Shown: positions 16,202 to 24,424, counted from the first letter of the stretch. The stretch is 64,000 nt of DNA from Halobacillus litoralis (GCF_020524025.1 NZ_JAIVKN010000002.1:930001-994000), one strand, 5' to 3'. The notes: generated from the letters alone by a model not told the origin. Translations and numbers: made by a program.

Positions 16202-16251
16202 AAAAAAGCCATTCCAGATTTCTGGAACGACTTCCGGAATTCTGGAATGGC
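16202..16251 (-). terminator. Terminator of the activator gene built from the enhancer sites
   Basis: GCCATTCCAGA (16208-16218) pairs with TCTGGAATGGC (16241-16251), and six T follow on the minus strand. The stem starts 1 bp after the activator's stop codon and encloses both distal enhancer palindromes. Confidence 0.75.
16212..16247. promoter_or_regulatory. Paired activator-binding palindromes, distal sites
   Basis: TTCCAGATTTCTGGAA (16212-16227) and TTCCGGAATTCTGGAA (16232-16247) are two more copies of the palindrome. Their centres are 20 bp apart, about two helical turns, as expected for cooperative enhancer binding. Confidence 0.75.
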
Positions 16252-17622
16252 TTAAAGCTCGTACTTTTTCACTTTTTCATAAAGACTTGATTTACTGATT
16301 CCGAGCTGATCGGCGGCTTTGCCCTTATCACCATCGTTCGATTTCAGAGCATTCAGGACCGCCCGCTTCTCCGTTTCTTCAACGATTTCCTTCAATGTAT
16401 GTCCCTGTGGCAATTGAGTCTGTGACTGTAGGTGAGCAGGAAGGTCGCCATATTCAATGATTTCCCCGTCCGTCATATGAACAGACGATTCAATGACGTT
16501 TTCTAGTTCTCTCACGTTGCCCGGCCAGTGGTACGTTTGAAAAACTTCTTCGACCTCCGGAGAGAATTCCCTCACCCTTTTTCCTGTGCGTTCACTTATT
16601 TTTCTCAGGAGAAATTTGGAGAGTACCTTTTGGTCGTTCTGCCGCTTCCTGAGTGGTGGAATATCAATCTGAACCACATTAATCCGGTAAAAAAGATCCT
16701 CGCGGAAGCGCTGGTCTTTGATTAATGTCTCCAGTGACTGGTTGGTGGCCGCAATGATCCGCACGTCCACTTCCTGGGGCTGGACGGCACCAACAGCTTC
16801 CACCTCCCCCTCCTGCAGGACGCGGAGAATCTTCACCTGGGCATGGATCGGCATATCACCGATTTCATCAAGAAAAAGTGTGCCGCCGTGGGCGAGCTGG
16901 AATTTCCCCGGCTTCCCGCCTTTTCTTGCTCCTGTAAATGCTCCTTCCTGATAGCCGAACAGTTCTGCTTCAATTAAATGCTCAGGAATCGCGGCACAGT
17001 TGACCTTAATGAACGGTTTGCTGCTTCTTTCACTTAAGTGATGAAGGCTGTGGGCGAATAATTCCTTGCCTGTCCCGCTTTCTCCTCTCAAGAGGACCGA
17101 AACGTCGCTATGGGCGCTCTTGCGGATTTTCTCTTTCAATTGAAGGATCTCAGGCGAGCCTGTAATGATATCGTGCAGCGAATATTTCGCTCCGTTCACA
17201 TGCTGCATTTGATTGCGGTAGGATTCTAGTTCGAGCAGCAAATCCTTAATGTGTGTGTTCATGATCTTCCATTCATCGGTGTCACGAAAAAGCACCATGC
17301 CAAGGGCACCGATAATCTCGTCCCCTTCACGAAGCGGAATCCGGTGGGCGATCATATAATCGCCGCGGATCTGCTGAAGATCGGCCATTTCTTCCTCCCC
17401 GGTCTCAACGACAATGTGCATGCGGGTGTTTTCAATGACGTCCGTGACGTGCCGGCCTTTGACTGTCTCTTTTTCAATATCAAGGAAACGGCAGTAGCTT
17501 TCATTCATATAGGAGATATGCCCGTTTGCATCAACAACGACGATGCAATGGGTCACATTGCCAAACAGTGTTTCTAAGACATGGTTTTGATAATCTTCAA
17601 GCATTGAAAGCAACTCTTCCAC
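16252..17622 (-). CDS. Sigma-54-dependent activator (PAS - AAA+ - Fis HTH)
   Basis: A 456-residue bacterial enhancer-binding protein. A PAS sensor domain spans about 18-125. The AAA+ domain has Walker A GESGTGKE 180-187, the sigma-54-contacting GAFTGA loop 227-232 and Walker B LFLDEIG 249-255. A Fis-type helix-turn-helix closes the protein (GKAADQLGISKSSLYEKVKKYEL). There is no response-regulator receiver domain, so the signal is probably a small molecule sensed by PAS, perhaps a ketone-body metabolite. It should drive the sigma-54 promoter at 16088-16104. A cre-like site upstream implies catabolite repression. Confidence 0.93.
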   Translation of the reverse strand: MEELLSMLEDYQNHVLETLFGNVTHCIVVVDANGHISYMNESYCRFLDIEKETVKGRHVTDVIENTRMHIVVETGEEEMADLQQIRGDYMIAHRIPLREGDEIIGALGMVLFRDTDEWKIMNTHIKDLLLELESYRNQMQHVNGAKYSLHDIITGSPEILQLKEKIRKSAHSDVSVLLRGESGTGKELFAHSLHHLSERSSKPFIKVNCAAIPEHLIEAELFGYQEGAFTGARKGGKPGKFQLAHGGTLFLDEIGDMPIHAQVKILRVLQEGEVEAVGAVQPQEVDVRIIAATNQSLETLIKDQRFREDLFYRINVVQIDIPPLRKRQNDQKVLSKFLLRKISERTGKRVREFSPEVEEVFQTYHWPGNVRELENVIESSVHMTDGEIIEYGDLPAHLQSQTQLPQGHTLKEIVEETEKRAVLNALKSNDGDKGKAADQLGISKSSLYEKVKKYEL

Positions 17623-17644
17623 TCTCCCTTATCCCTCACAAGTA

Positions 17645-17658
17645 TGTGAACGCTTACA
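17645..17658. promoter_or_regulatory. cre-like site upstream of the sigma-54 activator gene
   Basis: TGTGAACGCTTACA matches the CcpA cre consensus TGWAARCGYTWNCW at 13 of 14 positions and lies 23 bp upstream of the activator start. It would tie ketone-body use to carbon-source status. The remainder of 17659-17923 shows no gene. Confidence 0.6.
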
Positions 17659-17923
17659 GTACTATCTATTTTAAGTCTATCAAAACACGCAGCTGCATAC
17701 TAGATGGAGATAAAAAGGAGAATCTCAGATTGTTTCCTCACGTGTAGTTCAATAGGATGCTCATAATAATCTGCTGAAATCTCTTTTTAATGTATGGGAA
17801 TGCTATATTTCATCCTTTAACACTTTCATCACAGGGACAGGAACAAATTCCAGTATAAATGCTGAATTTAATCATATACATTACTAGCTTATTTCTTTAT
17901 TTACAGAAGAAGGGGACGATTGT

Positions 17924-18373
17924 ATGCTATTCAAAACGTTGTTATCCATTCACATCCTTTCGGCAATCATCGGTATTGGTGCGACATTCATGTTTCCACT
18001 CATTCTTGCTATGCCCAAGACCCTGAAAGGAGTACAGTCAGCCGTACAAATCGTTAATAAAGGAGCCAATTATCCAAAAATCGGATCGGTTTTATTATTA
18101 TTAACAGGATTGGGAATGGGGCTTATTAAAACAAGTCTTTTCCAACAAGGATGGTTTATTACAGCCATTATATTGCTGTTGACTGCCGTACTTATCTATG
18201 TGCTACGCATTTTACCACGGCTGAAAGAGGCACAACATCTGGTGGATGACGTGGAGGGAGACGTCATCCCTGAGCCCTATTACGTCATAAAAGCCAATAT
18301 TAAACCATTTATGATTACGGCTTCCACCATCGACATTGTCATTATTCTGCTTATGATATGGAAACCTTTTTAA
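17924..18373 (+). CDS. DUF2269-type small integral membrane protein
   Basis: A 149-residue protein with four hydrophobic segments (about 4-27, 52-70, 77-95, 128-147) and the motif LSIHILSAIIGIGATF at the N-terminus, as in DUF2269 proteins. These are uncharacterised membrane proteins, sometimes thought to bind haem through the conserved helix-1 histidine. AAGGGGACG precedes the ATG. It stands alone. A related N-terminal pattern (LLTIHILAGFTAL) occurs in the protein at 29252-29953. Confidence 0.75.
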   Translation: MLFKTLLSIHILSAIIGIGATFMFPLILAMPKTLKGVQSAVQIVNKGANYPKIGSVLLLLTGLGMGLIKTSLFQQGWFITAIILLLTAVLIYVLRILPRLKEAQHLVDDVEGDVIPEPYYVIKANIKPFMITASTIDIVIILLMIWKPF

Positions 18374-18566
18374 TTAGAACGACATAAATATTAAATCAGC
18401 CCTTCCTAAACAAGCACTTAACATGACCTATCCCTTCTTGGGGCAGGGCTGCTTATTTGATCTAGTTAAGGAACCCTTATGGTACGTCTGATTTTGGTTG
18501 AACCTCAAATCCCGGCTTGTCTGCTTCCCTTAGTCCACCATGGAGGGCAAAAACTTCTCATAGAAA

Positions 18567-18599
18567 AAACCGGATGTCCCTGCGTGGGGCATCCGGTTT
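18567..18599 (-). terminator. Bidirectional terminator
   Basis: AACCGGATG(T)CCC pairs with GGG(G)CATCCGGTT; T-rich tails occur on both strands. It ends the M48 protease gene on the minus strand and could also stop transcripts of the DUF2269-type gene. The stretch 18374-18566 has no gene. Confidence 0.85.
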
Positions 18600-18602
18600 C
18601 TT

Positions 18603-19874
18603 TTATTCCTCTTTCACATCAACACTATAATTCTCGAGCATATAGATCCGCTCCATCATCGTCGGATGACCGTAGCGCAGGTATTTCACAAGCGCCGGCG
18701 GGTGGACGTCACTCAATCCGTTCACCGTCAGTTCCTGAAACGAACCGATGGCCGCTTCCGTGTCACCCGTCATTTCAATCGCATATTTGTCCGCATCGGT
18801 TTCGGCATTTCTTGAAACTGCGAGTTCTACGGGATTTGCGATAAACGAGAGCAGCGTTAAGATCAGATAAAACATCGGCAGGCTCGCAATATCAGAGACT
18901 TTTGTGAAACCTAGTTTATCGCCCCACTTCCGCACACTCTTCCTAAGCAGGTAATACGTGAACAACAGGCCGAAGAAGGTGGAGATGATCACGCCGGCCA
19001 GGTTCCAATACAAGTGGTTCATGACGTAATGGCCGATTTCGTGCGCCATAATAAACAGCACTTCATTGTCCTGTAGCCGGTTTAACGTCGTATCCCACAG
19101 CACGATCCGCAAATTCGATCCGATGCCGTTCACGTACGCATTCATACTGTTGGTTTTCTCCGACATATTGACTTCATAGACCCGTTCGGCGGGGATATCC
19201 GCTTCATCGGCGAGTGTGAGGATTTTTTCTTCGAGCTGTTTATCCTGCAGCTCCGTGAAGTCGTTGTACAACGGATCGATGACGACCGGCTGTAAGTACA
19301 TCATAAAAAATAAGAACGGAATCATTAAAAACCAGGCGATCAGCCACCAGCGCTTTTCGAACTTTTTCATTAAGAAGTACAAGACGGTAATTAACAGCGC
19401 CATAATGATAAACCCGACCCAGAAGCTGATCAGCTCATCCTTCATCCAGCTCGAGAAGCTCTGGGTGGAGATGCCGTACTCGACCGACAGCCATCTCCGT
19501 GCGTAATCGAAGGGAAACAACAGGAAGGTAGTCAGTGTAGAAAGCAACAGGACAAACAACGGAATCTTAATGATTGAAAAGCGCGAGACCTTCTCTCCGA
19601 AGTCTTTAAAAACGACAGACACCCCAAAGATCATTACGCCGAGGTAAATGATCCACTCGACAGGCTCAGCGAGAAACGAGAGGAAGTTCTGGTATCTCGA
19701 ATATTCCTGACTGAGCTGCAACTCCCGCTCGGTCATAAACGTTGCAGGGTCCGCGGCGCTTCCTTCATAGGCAGGCGGCACTCCGATATCTGTCCACTGG
19801 AAGAAATAAAGGCCTAAGAGAAGACCGTAAATGGCATAAAGAACAAGCGTCCAGGTGACGAATCGTTTTTTCAC
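18603..19874 (-). CDS. M48-family membrane metalloprotease (CaaX protease 1/HtpX-like)
   Basis: A 423-residue integral membrane zinc protease. Five to seven hydrophobic segments surround the active site: the zinc-binding HEIGH motif at 278-282 and the third ligand E358 in NAETDAD. The N-terminal half resembles the CAAX prenyl protease 1 N-terminal domain. Homologues such as Bacillus YhfN cut membrane proteins for quality control; prenylated substrates are not expected in bacteria. The gene is monocistronic with its own terminator. Confidence 0.9.
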   Translation of the reverse strand: MKKRFVTWTLVLYAIYGLLLGLYFFQWTDIGVPPAYEGSAADPATFMTERELQLSQEYSRYQNFLSFLAEPVEWIIYLGVMIFGVSVVFKDFGEKVSRFSIIKIPLFVLLLSTLTTFLLFPFDYARRWLSVEYGISTQSFSSWMKDELISFWVGFIIMALLITVLYFLMKKFEKRWWLIAWFLMIPFLFFMMYLQPVVIDPLYNDFTELQDKQLEEKILTLADEADIPAERVYEVNMSEKTNSMNAYVNGIGSNLRIVLWDTTLNRLQDNEVLFIMAHEIGHYVMNHLYWNLAGVIISTFFGLLFTYYLLRKSVRKWGDKLGFTKVSDIASLPMFYLILTLLSFIANPVELAVSRNAETDADKYAIEMTGDTEAAIGSFQELTVNGLSDVHPPALVKYLRYGHPTMMERIYMLENYSVDVKEE

Positions 19875-19970
19875 TGCTTCACCTCCAAAAATATCACTGC
19901 TAGTATTGTACGAGCCTTCCCCACCGCTTAGAACCGTCCAACATCTTCAAGAATCTTTTATCCTTACGAA

Positions 19971-19986
19971 TGTTTCACGTGAAAAC
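19971..19986. promoter_or_regulatory. parS-like sequence
   Basis: TGTTTCACGTGAAAAC matches the ParB/Spo0J site TGTTNCACGTGAAACA at 14 of 16 positions; one additional A explains both mismatches. It lies in a 235-bp gap without genes, upstream of the M48 protease gene and about 43 kb from parB, within the range where Bacillaceae carry parS. Binding strength is uncertain because of the insertion. Confidence 0.5.
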
Positions 19987-20109
19987 ATTTCTTCATATAA
20001 AAGCAGTCATGGACCACTCGTTCGATTGATTCATCTTCATCCATTTTTCCCTTTGCGTCTGATTTTAACCCCGTCATCATTCCTCTTATGTATTTAAACG
20101 GTAGACTAA

Positions 20110-20436
20110 TCAACCAATAAAATAATCTTTATAATAGATAATGGTTAAGATGAGTGCCGCTACGGTGTAGCCAATCGTGGTATAGAAGACAACTGTAGGA
20201 TTGAATTCGCGTTTTTCCTCTTCCATTTTCATTCCTGTACGGGCTTGGATGCGTAACCGGACCCTATTGGAGCTGTAGCCACCCTTTGAGTTGAAAAATT
20301 GTACGAGGCCTATGATCATCACACCAATCAAGAAGGAGTATTCAAGAAATTTCCCCTCGAGCAGCTCGGCGACACCCCAGTTGATAAGCAGCATAATCAT
20401 AACCGTCCCCGTCGACCAAAAGATATTCTTCACCAT
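20110..20436 (-). CDS. Small membrane protein (DUF4181-like?)
   Basis: A 108-residue protein with three hydrophobic segments (about 5-22, 30-47 and 82-103) and a basic loop VRLRIQARTGMKMEEEKREF between the second and third. The layout recalls DUF4181 proteins of Bacillus, but I cannot confirm this. GGAGAGGGG lies 5 nt before the ATG. Function unknown. Confidence 0.65.
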   Translation of the reverse strand: MVKNIFWSTGTVMIMLLINWGVAELLEGKFLEYSFLIGVMIIGLVQFFNSKGGYSSNRVRLRIQARTGMKMEEEKREFNPTVVFYTTIGYTVAALILTIIYYKDYFIG

Positions 20437-20604
20437 CCATTCCCCTCTCCATGAAATCCGTTCTTTTCTATCCTTTTACCTACTCTACTTACGAGGGGGA
20501 CGAATAAAAAGTTCCAATTTTCTGTTTTTTATCTTTTGCCTTTATTCTTATATAAAGACTTGGATTTATATCCCCTGGTGCCAGTCAGAATGAAAAACTA
20601 AAAT

Positions 20605-20638
20605 ACCCCCGGTGCCATCGTTCTGATGGCCCGGGGGT
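20605..20638 (-). terminator. Intrinsic terminator of the secreted nuclease gene
   Basis: ACCCCCGGTGCCATC and GATGGCCCGGGGGT form a strong stem directly downstream of the nuclease stop; a T-rich tail follows on the minus strand. Confidence 0.85.
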
Positions 20639-20649
20639 GGGAATCTGCT

Positions 20650-21759
20650 TTACCAGATCTGCTCGACATATTCAGGATGGTCGATGAATGGATTACGGTT
20701 GCCTTGATAGTCGGTGTAAATGACTTCATTCCGGCGGCGTTCAAAGTCATCCACCGGATCATTCGCATGCCAGGACTTAAGCGTGGATAGTTTTCCTAAG
20801 AATGGACCGCTTGTTCCTGTAGTGTCGGCCACTTCAAGATCGAGTTCCCCTGAATCGCCTTCATAACGGACCGCCATATAAAAGACCATCCGCGCGACAT
20901 CGCCCTTTACCTCATCACGGGGCTCCCAGGAATCGCCGTCTGAATACGTATCAGGCGCATCGTAATAAGCAGAACCGCCGTTATCAAAATCCAAATTGCC
21001 ACGTGCAGAGTTGACGCTGACATCAGTTGGTCTCAAATGGTGAAGATCGGTGCCCGCGCCCATACTTGTGCCGAAATCGCCGTGCGACTTCGCCCAGACG
21101 TGCTCGCGGTTCCAATCATCTACATAACCACCGTTGTCATATTTCGAATAGGAATCACCGGAATAGAGCAGTAGAACGTTCCCTGCGTTATTCGGATCTT
21201 CATCGGTATGTCTGAGCGCATCCCAGACCGCTGAATAAGAAAGTTCGGTATGATCATCAATCAAGTTGTGAAGCGACTGCTTCAGCGCCGCTCCGCTTTG
21301 ACCGGCCGCTGAACTGTAGTATCCGTTTGAGTCACCTGTACCTGTGTCCCCGCCGGAACCTGAAGCTGCAATCGTCATATCTGTTACGCTTTTCACCCCG
21401 TCGTGGGCGAAATAATCCTGCTTCGTTCCCATGACACAGAGTTTCTCTCCCATTAAATCAGGGTTTGTATGTAATCCGAATGCACTGCGGTACGCTGAAT
21501 CGATTTGGACAAACACCATGTTCTGTTCATTGGTTTCTGCCGGATCATCCGCAAGAGCCAGAGCATAATCATTGGAGAAGTAATCCTGTTCCACCCGATC
21601 AACGCCGACCGGTTCTCCGACCACATACCCCTCAACAGTCACATTCGTACCATTTGTTGTACCTAAAGCATCTGTCACAGAGATCGATGTCGCCGCATAC
21701 ACAGTTGGACTTACTGCAGCCAACATCAACAAAAGAACCATTACAACCATCTTTTTCAT
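20650..21759 (-). CDS. Secreted endonuclease I-family DNase
   Basis: A 369-residue exported protein. A signal peptide (MKKMVVMVLLLMLAAVSPTVYA, cleavage after A22) is followed by an OB-fold-like domain (about 25-130), a Gly/Ser/Asp linker and the endonuclease I catalytic domain (about 145-369) with NREHVWAKSHG 217-227, DLHHLRP 238-244 and N250, a beta-beta-alpha metal site. Relatives include Bacillus BsnA/YurI, extracellular nucleases that scavenge DNA. The composition is strongly acidic (DDWN, DDFE, many Asp), suiting activity at high salt. Confidence 0.9.
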   Translation of the reverse strand: MKKMVVMVLLLMLAAVSPTVYAATSISVTDALGTTNGTNVTVEGYVVGEPVGVDRVEQDYFSNDYALALADDPAETNEQNMVFVQIDSAYRSAFGLHTNPDLMGEKLCVMGTKQDYFAHDGVKSVTDMTIAASGSGGDTGTGDSNGYYSSAAGQSGAALKQSLHNLIDDHTELSYSAVWDALRHTDEDPNNAGNVLLLYSGDSYSKYDNGGYVDDWNREHVWAKSHGDFGTSMGAGTDLHHLRPTDVSVNSARGNLDFDNGGSAYYDAPDTYSDGDSWEPRDEVKGDVARMVFYMAVRYEGDSGELDLEVADTTGTSGPFLGKLSTLKSWHANDPVDDFERRRNEVIYTDYQGNRNPFIDHPEYVEQIW

Positions 21760-22003
21760 TGTCTGACACTCCTTCGTTGTTTTTTCTCACATGGCTAAAT
21801 TCCCTGTGACTTTCTAATTTCCTGCCCTGTTTTCACAATTCATACAAAACTCACACTGGCTTTACAATGCATAAGGCAGACCTCTTCTTCAGCTGTGACT
21901 ATTCACCCAGAATCGGAGGAATCTCCCTTTTTCACTCATACCTGAAGCTTTGGGACATAGATATGAAGAGTAAGCCATTAATTCCTAAAGAGGAGATGAG
22001 ACC

Positions 22004-22312
22004 ATGAGCAACGAAAAGAATAACAACTACTCTAAGGAAAATGAACAGTCAGGTAAAAAAAATGATGGCTTCATAAAAGGTGTGTCCAAAGAAGCCAATG
22101 ACTTCGTTCACAATACGGTAGACACATCTGGAAAAATCATAAAATCGATTACGGGTGAAGGCGGATTGATCGGAAAAACCATCGATTCCTCCGGCAACAT
22201 TGTGAAGAAAGCTTCTGAAAAAGGTTCGGGTGCGATCGATAAGACCGTAGATACTTCATCTAAAGCCTTCAAAGCCATTAAAAACAAAGCCTTTAACAAG
22301 AAAGATAAATAG
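22004..22312 (+). CDS. Small repetitive hydrophilic protein (102 aa)
   Basis: Not assigned to a family. After an Asn/Lys-rich start, three related segments recur: NTVDTSGKIIKSI, KTIDSSGNIVKKA and KTVDTSSKAFKAI, each separated by a Gly-rich spacer. No signal peptide or membrane helix is present; the repeats could form amphipathic helices. AAAGAGGAGATG lies just before the ATG and a strong terminator follows the stop, so this is a real single-gene unit. The layout resembles stress-type hydrophilic proteins, which is only a guess. Confidence 0.7.
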   Translation: MSNEKNNNYSKENEQSGKKNDGFIKGVSKEANDFVHNTVDTSGKIIKSITGEGGLIGKTIDSSGNIVKKASEKGSGAIDKTVDTSSKAFKAIKNKAFNKKDK

Positions 22313-22324
22313 GAAGACAGAAAA

Positions 22325-22351
22325 AACCCGTCATCTGACGGGTTCTTTTTT
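22325..22351 (+). terminator. Intrinsic terminator of the repetitive-protein gene
   Basis: AACCCGTCA TC TGACGGGTT followed by CTTTTTT, 12 bp after the stop codon. Confidence 0.88.
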
Positions 22352-22413
22352 CTTTATCAGAGGATGTCCTTCTACTTTTGCAAAATTATTATGTGAAATA
22401 TTGAGCAAGTGTA

Positions 22414-22442
22414 TTGAATTCCTTATAGAATCGTTTTATACT
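22414..22442 (+). promoter_or_regulatory. Sigma-A promoter of the NADH oxidase gene
   Basis: TTGAAT (22414-22419), 17-nt spacer, TATACT (22437-22442). Transcription should start near 22449, just before the Rex palindrome. Confidence 0.75.
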
Positions 22443-22457
22443 AGGTACATAGTAAAC

Positions 22458-22475
22458 ATGTGAAATATTTCACAT
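22458..22475. promoter_or_regulatory. Rex-type operator
   Basis: ATGTGAAATATTTCACAT is a perfect 18-bp palindrome matching the Firmicutes Rex consensus TTGTGAAWWWWTTCACAA. A second half-site, ATGTGAAATATT, lies at 22391-22402 upstream of the -35. Rex releases DNA when NADH is high, so the oxidase would be induced when it is needed. Confidence 0.85.
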
Positions 22476-22499
22476 GAACAACCAAGGAGGATTTCATCC

Positions 22500-23861
22500 A
22501 TGAAAATTGCAGTCATCGGAAGCACACACGCAGGTACAGCTGCGGTTAAAAATATGGCAGATCTTTATCCTGAAGCAGAAGTCACCGTCTATGAACGAAA
22601 TGATAATGTCTCCTTCCTTTCCTGTGGTCTCGCATTATATGTCGGAGGCGTCGTCGAGGATCCGCAGGGGTTATTCTACTCTTCTCCTGAACAGCTGAAA
22701 AGTCTTGGTGTCACGATGAAAATGCAGCATGACGTGGAGAACATCGATACCATAAACAAAACAATTACAGCGAAAAACCTGGTTACGGGAAAAACCTTCG
22801 AGGATTCCTATGATAAATTAGTGATGACAACAGGATCCTGGCCCGTTACTCCGCCGATTGAAGGCATCGACTTAGAGAATATCCTGCTTGCTAAAAACTA
22901 CAACCAGGCCAACACGATCATTGAACGTTCAAAAGATGCCCGGCACGTAACGGTCGTCGGTGCTGGTTATATCGGTGTCGAGCTCGTCGAAGCTTTTGAA
23001 AAAGCCGGCAAAAAAGTCACCTTAATTGATGGCGCGGACCGGATTTTAAATAAATATTTAGACCAGGAGTTTACGACTCTTGTAGAAGAAGACTTCCAGT
23101 CCCGCGGCATTACACTCGCAATGAATGAAACCGTTCAGCGCTTTTACGGAGCTGACGGACGCGTTCAAAAAGTCATCACCAATGAGAGTGAAATCGAAAC
23201 GGACCTTGTGATTATGTGTGTAGGATTCCGTCCAAGCACCGACCTCTTAAAAGGAAAAGTCGATATGCTTGATAACGGAGCCATCAAAGTGGATGAATAT
23301 ATGAGAACAAGCCATCCTGACATCTTAGCTGCAGGCGACTGCTGTGCAGTGAAATACAATCCGACTGGCGGACATGCCTATATCCCACTTGCTACCAATG
23401 CGGTTCGTATGGGAACACTTGCGGCACGTAACCTTATGGAGCCGGTTCAGAAACATGTCGGCACTCAAGGAACCTCAGGGCTGCACATTTATGACTTAAA
23501 TATGGCGTCCACCGGATTAACCGAAACATCAGCTAAACTTTTAGACGTTCATGTGAAAAGTTTCACAATAGAAGATTTCCACCGCCCGGGCTTTATGCCG
23601 ACCTCAGAGAAGGTCATGCTGAAAGTGACCATAAATCCAGAAACGAGAGAGATCCTTGGTGCGCAGGTGATCTCAAAAGCAGATGTAACCCAATCCATCA
23701 ATACGATGAGTGTCTGCATTCAAACAGGTATGACAATCGATGAACTGGCGTATACCGATTTCTTCTTCCAGCCGCATTTCAATCAGCCATGGAACTTTTT
23801 AAACAAAGCCGGACTGGAGGCACAGCGTCAGGAACCTGTCCGTTCCCCGCAGTTCGTTTAA
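22500..23861 (+). CDS. nox: NADH oxidase / CoA-disulfide reductase family flavoprotein
   Basis: A 453-residue pyridine nucleotide-disulfide oxidoreductase. The FAD-binding start MKIAVIGSTHAGTAAVKN and the single redox cysteine C42 (SFLSCG) are those of water-forming NADH oxidases; CoA-disulfide reductases share the layout. A second dinucleotide fold begins at VVGAGYIGVELVE near 152-164, and a C-terminal dimerisation domain completes the protein. A Rex operator in the promoter favours an NADH-reoxidising role over CoA-disulfide reduction. AAGGAGG lies 10 nt before the ATG. Monocistronic. Confidence 0.88.
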   Translation: MKIAVIGSTHAGTAAVKNMADLYPEAEVTVYERNDNVSFLSCGLALYVGGVVEDPQGLFYSSPEQLKSLGVTMKMQHDVENIDTINKTITAKNLVTGKTFEDSYDKLVMTTGSWPVTPPIEGIDLENILLAKNYNQANTIIERSKDARHVTVVGAGYIGVELVEAFEKAGKKVTLIDGADRILNKYLDQEFTTLVEEDFQSRGITLAMNETVQRFYGADGRVQKVITNESEIETDLVIMCVGFRPSTDLLKGKVDMLDNGAIKVDEYMRTSHPDILAAGDCCAVKYNPTGGHAYIPLATNAVRMGTLAARNLMEPVQKHVGTQGTSGLHIYDLNMASTGLTETSAKLLDVHVKSFTIEDFHRPGFMPTSEKVMLKVTINPETREILGAQVISKADVTQSINTMSVCIQTGMTIDELAYTDFFFQPHFNQPWNFLNKAGLEAQRQEPVRSPQFV

Positions 23862-23868
23862 ATAAACA

Positions 23869-23898
23869 ATCCCCCATGATAACCATGGGGGATGTTTT
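23869..23898 (+). terminator. Bidirectional terminator after the NADH oxidase gene
   Basis: ATCCCCCAT gataacc ATGGGGGAT, then GTTTTTA. It also borders the 3' end of the converging small gene. Confidence 0.85.
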
Positions 23899-24074
23899 TA
23901 TTCCGGCAGACTGCCTTTTTCCCGGTTGGTTTTTGTACGCCTTAAATGCATGCCGAGTTCATCAAGGGGGATGTTGTCGTTTAAGTAACTTTCCTTCTCA
24001 AACAAATCCGCAAATTCTTCTTCATGGGCTGACTGGACACGTTCCTTCCGTCGACCTTCATCTACATCCGCGAT
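23898..24074 (-). CDS. Small protein with EEEFADLF / PLDELGxHLxRTK motifs, copy 1; probable AUC start
   Basis: About 58 residues, charged, with EEEFADLF, IPLDELGMHLRRTK and a basic tail; its paralogue is at 25654-25824. Function unknown; predicted helical and cytoplasmic. The start is unusual: a strong GGGAGGTG (24088-24081) is followed at 8 nt from GGAGG by ATC (24074-24072). The only canonical in-frame codon upstream is a GTG lying inside the Shine-Dalgarno sequence itself, with an in-frame stop four codons before it. The paralogue conserves the layout with ATA, so AUC initiation is inferred. Confidence 0.6.
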   Translation of the reverse strand: MADVDEGRRKERVQSAHEEEFADLFEKESYLNDNIPLDELGMHLRRTKTNREKGSLPE

Positions 24075-24166
24075 GGAAGCCACCTCCCAGGTTTGTTACT
24101 TGTTAAATACCCGGAGGAAGCATAGGCGGTAACGATCCAGTATGCCAATCAGCACATAGCAGATCT

Positions 24167-24424
24167 TCAGGCACGTTTTCTGAGAAATTCACTAGCCCCA
24201 AACAAAATGATAAAGAAAACGACGAAAGAAATAAGCAAGGAACCTGGTACATCAAGTTGAACTAAAGCCACCGTGCCCGCAATGACTCCCCCGATTCCAA
24301 GCGTAATGAAAATAAAAAACAGGAAGATGCTCTTATTTCGAGTACTTTTTGACATGGATTTGCCATACCGCCACAAGAGCCCACCCAGAATAAGAATGAT
24401 TATAATACTTATAGCCGTATTCAT
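24167..24424 (-). CDS. Small membrane protein (85 aa)
   Basis: Not recognised. Three hydrophobic stretches (about 4-19, 33-55 and 60-78) separated by a basic loop (RYGKSMSKSTRNKS) and a short acidic turn, ending in RKRA. GGGAGG precedes the ATG by a normal distance. It lies alone between the small-protein gene and the divergent hydrolase pseudogene; no terminator is obvious. Confidence 0.65.
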   Translation of the reverse strand: MNTAISIIIILILGGLLWRYGKSMSKSTRNKSIFLFFIFITLGIGGVIAGTVALVQLDVPGSLLISFVVFFIILFGASEFLRKRA

